From NCBI GenBank assembly GCA_002451015.1, contig DKBB01000074.1:3326-11842 (forward strand): a stretch of 8,517 bases of DNA. The letters are read 5' to 3'. The notes beneath the pieces are model-generated. The model searched no databases. It had not been told where the DNA came from and saw nothing but the letters and a program-made list of their open reading frames with translations. Positions 7,324-8,517 of the stretch are shown here, in pieces; position 1 is the first letter of the stretch, and each line of letters begins with the position of its first letter. Source of the stretch: Acidobacteria bacterium UBA6911. GTDB taxonomy: Bacteria > Acidobacteriota > UBA6911. The translations under genes and the position numbers were made by a program.

Positions 7324-7332
7324 ATTATAGCA
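7324..7332 (-). promoter_or_regulatory. Extended -10 promoter element of yqeC-radA
   Basis: The minus strand reads TGCTATAAT, a perfect extended -10 (TGnTATAAT). A possible but poorly spaced -35, TTGAAT (7355-7350), lies 20 bases upstream; extended -10 promoters often need none. The expected start site, around 7316-7318, falls 1-3 bases before the yqeC ATG, implying a leaderless or very short leader unless translation starts at the ATG at 7291. Confidence 0.5.
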
Positions 7333-7344
7333 TTCATGCATGAA
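7333..7344. promoter_or_regulatory. Perfect 12-bp palindrome TTCATGCATGAA next to the yqeC -10
   Basis: A perfect dyad immediately upstream of the extended -10 of yqeC, in the -35/-10 spacer region, where a bound repressor would block RNA polymerase. One or two 12-bp palindromes are expected by chance in a window this size, so only its position makes it interesting. The regulator is unknown. Confidence 0.3.
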
Positions 7345-7403
7345 ACAGGATTCAAGGCCTTGATGAAAATATTCCGAACCGCTAATTGACGGCATCCGCA
7401 AAA

Positions 7404-7434
7404 TTGTTCAATGATTAAATATTTAATTTATACT
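7404..7434 (+). promoter_or_regulatory. Candidate promoter of the thiamine-binding protein gene, with a palindromic spacer
   Basis: TTGTTC (7404-7409) and TATACT (7429-7434) are separated by 19 bases, somewhat longer than ideal. The spacer contains a perfect 14-bp palindrome, ATTAAATATTTAAT (7414-7427). Start of transcription near 7441 would leave a leader of about 84 bases. AT-richness makes both the boxes and the palindrome easier to find by chance. Confidence 0.3.
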
Positions 7435-7513
7435 TTAAATCTGGAAGTCAGAATGTGCCGTCAACTCTTGGAATCCTTCAAAATATTCTTCCGGCTTCCG
7501 GCTTCTCTTAAAT

Positions 7514-7519
7514 GAGGTG
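7514..7519 (+). promoter_or_regulatory. Shine-Dalgarno of the thiamine-binding protein gene
   Basis: GAGGTG, 5 bases before the ATG at 7525. It supports this start codon. Confidence 0.7.
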
Positions 7520-7524
7520 CATCC

Positions 7525-7821
7525 ATGAATGTGATTGTCGATCTTTGCGTTATCCCAATGGGGGTCGGGATCAGTCTCGGATCTTATATCGCTGTTTGCG
7601 AAAAAATTCTTCTGAAGGCTGGCCTGAAAACAAAGCTGCATGCCTATGGCACCAATATCGAGGGTGAGTGGGACGAGGTCATGCAGGCGGTCAAGCAATG
7701 CCATGAAGCGCTTCATGAAATGGGGGTCCCCAGAATCAGCAGCACCCTCCGGCTCGGCACTCGCGTTGATCGGGTCCAGACGATGGAAGATAAAATCCGC
7801 AGTGTAGAGGAAAAAATATAG
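7525..7821 (+). CDS. MTH1187-family (UPF0045/YqgV-like) thiamine-binding protein
   Basis: A complete 98-residue protein of the MTH1187/YqgV family, small ferredoxin-like alpha/beta proteins that form multimers; characterised relatives bind thiamine. It begins MNVIVDLCVIPMGVGISLGSYI, with the family's N-terminal strand and G-x-G-x-S-L loop; the middle has KLHAYGTNIEGEWDEV (the conserved T-x-I-E-G-x-W/D region) and the C-terminus RISSTLRLGTRVDR followed by a charged helix (about 82-97). No transmembrane segment or signal peptide is seen. GAGGTG lies 5 bases before the ATG, supporting the start. It is the only rightward gene in the window, divergent from yqeC and convergent with the TPR gene, and so is probably monocistronic. 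I looked for a TPP riboswitch in the 200 bases upstream and saw none. Family membership is well supported; a role as a thiamine-binding factor is taken from relatives. Confidence 0.9.
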   Translation: MNVIVDLCVIPMGVGISLGSYIAVCEKILLKAGLKTKLHAYGTNIEGEWDEVMQAVKQCHEALHEMGVPRISSTLRLGTRVDRVQTMEDKIRSVEEKI

Positions 7822-7897
7822 CCAGTAATCGGTTGGGCGTACTTTCTTTTCGCCCTGTAACGAACAGCCGGTCGGCAGTATAACAGCCAATAATCGG
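7820..7897. repeat. Short imperfect direct repeats in the convergent intergenic region
   Basis: AGCCAGTAATCGG (7820-7832) and AGCCAATAATCGG (7885-7897) match at 12 of 13 positions, 65 bases apart. A looser third copy, AACAGCCGGTCGGCAG (7863-7878), resembles AACAGCCAATAATCGGCAG (7882-7900). The first copy starts within the stop codon of the thiamine-binding gene. This may be a relic of local duplication; no function is evident. Confidence 0.4.
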
Positions 7898-8007
7898 CAG
7901 GATACGGTGGAATTAGTTTGTCGATTTCTTATCTGTTGCGATTTTGTGTTTGTAAATAACCCGTTCGAGTTTCAGGAGGGCTGGACTGACTGGTTGCTGC
8001 CGACGGC

Positions 8008-8517
8008 CTACGGCTCTGTTGGGCGGGAAGGGCGGCGCTTCAGATCGATTTCCTTTAATCTGTTCAGTTCCTCCTGGAGCTTCTGGATCGTGGAGTCCCG
8101 CGCATCGACATCCTCGTTCAATTGTTCCAACTGTGTCATGTATCCGAGAATCAGTTCCGCGGGGCTTTTATATTCGCTTTCAGGAAATTCCTTCGAGATT
8201 TTAGCCAGAGAAGTTTTAGCGCCGGGCAGGTTCCGGTCGGCACCGGGAGAAAGGACATAGCACAGACCGAGATAGAATAAAGCCCGGTCCCTCGATTCGG
8301 CTTGGGGATTTTTCTCAAGATAGTTTTTATAAACCTGAATCGCCTGGGGGTACTTACCCTGCCGGATAAGGATCTCCCCTGCCTCCAGTCGGCTGAGCGG
8401 CAGCGGTGGTTCAGGCACTTCGGGAATAATCGGGACGGATTCAGGTTTCTTCGGCGGAGACGCGTCACTGGTTGGAGGTCTGGATGGGACCCGGGGAGGT
8501 GGATAAACAATAATCTT
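8008..8517 (-). CDS. Tetratricopeptide-repeat protein with proline-rich linker and C-terminal coiled coil, 5' end outside window
   Basis: The frame is open from the right edge to the TAG at 8010-8008, giving the last 169 residues of a longer protein. An internal GTG (8418) is not a convincing start because the open frame continues upstream through a proline-rich stretch (visible residues 1-40) that begins KIIVYPPPR. Two TPR-like units follow: about 43-76, with GEILIRQGKYPQAIQVYKNY, and 77-112, with ALFYLGLCY. Then comes an amphipathic helix likely to form a coiled coil (about 126-158, with QKLQEELNRLKEIDLK) and a basic/proline tail. This resembles TPR lipoproteins of the cell envelope (BamD-like or QseG/YfhG-like), in which a lipobox cysteine would lie just upstream, but that part is not in the window, so the location is a guess. 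No partner gene is visible. That it is a real TPR protein is well supported; its function is unknown. Confidence 0.85.
   Translation of the reverse strand, partial: KIIVYPPPRVPSRPPTSDASPPKKPESVPIIPEVPEPPLPLSRLEAGEILIRQGKYPQAIQVYKNYLEKNPQAESRDRALFYLGLCYVLSPGADRNLPGAKTSLAKISKEFPESEYKSPAELILGYMTQLEQLNEDVDARDSTIQKLQEELNRLKEIDLKRRPSRPTEP

Noticed and set aside
7316..7524. TPP riboswitch upstream of the thiamine-binding gene
   Set aside because: The conserved CUGAGA and GGAUAAUGCCAGCGUAGGGAA-like parts are absent.
7835..7855. GGGCG/CGCCC stem as terminator of the thiamine-binding gene
   Set aside because: The stem is only 5 bp with an 11-base loop, and no T-run follows on either strand.
7435..7890. 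151-codon minus-strand open frame opposite the thiamine-binding gene
   Set aside because: It lies fully antisense to a gene with clear family motifs and a good ribosome site, has no recognisable domain and extends into the repeat region.
7871..8004. GTCGGCAG (7871-7878) and CTGCCGAC (7997-8004) as ends of a mobile element
   Set aside because: Only 8 bp match across 134 bases, there is no target duplication, and such a pair is expected by chance.
7907..8260. 117-codon plus-strand frame opposite the TPR gene
   Set aside because: It is antisense to the TPR coding region and has no motif of its own.

Overview
The window holds an ordinary bacterial housekeeping block and two flanking genes. Six genes run leftward (minus strand): yqeC, radA, a YacL-type PIN/TRAM protein, a fused ispDF, gltX and rlmB, which runs off the left edge. 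On the right are a short plus-strand gene for an MTH1187-family thiamine-binding protein and a minus-strand TPR protein that enters from beyond the right edge. I see no rRNA, tRNA, CRISPR array, intact insertion sequence, phage gene or defence gene.

Organism. The mid-range GC, the bacterial gene set, the MEP isoprenoid pathway with IspD and IspF in one polypeptide, the YacL-type PIN/TRAM protein, and short GGTGaC/GtCACC-type palindromes between genes fit an Acidobacteriota/Aminicenantes-like or deltaproteobacterial-like lineage. This is a low-confidence guess from gene content. No marker here settles the phylum.

Layout, in direction of transcription. yqeC (7315-6527) starts beside a strong extended -10 box and shares a 4-base ATGA overlap with radA (6530-5148), so these two are one unit. 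A 314-bp AT-rich gap without a gene (4834-5147) follows and probably carries a promoter for the next unit: PIN/TRAM (4833-3739), ispDF (3643-2393), gltX (2356-839) and rlmB (741 to the edge). The products cover DNA repair (RadA), isoprenoid precursor synthesis (IspDF), tRNA charging (GltX) and 23S rRNA 2'-O-methylation (RlmB). They share growth-related roles rather than one pathway.

The most unusual structure lies between genes. All three junctions of the pin-ispDF-gltX-rlmB unit contain an inverted repeat. The gltX/rlmB gap is almost filled by an 86-bp nested hairpin with 29 potential base pairs. The ispDF/gltX gap has a near-perfect 25-bp palindrome that includes part of the ispDF stop codon. 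The pin/ispDF gap has an 8-bp GC-rich stem. They look like REP/MITE-type repeats or RNA processing and attenuation structures inside an operon, and they are the best leads in this window.

The divergent region between yqeC and the thiamine-binding gene (7316-7524) has a candidate promoter in each direction, each with a perfect palindrome in its spacer. The convergent region 7822-8007 has no gene, only short imperfect repeats.
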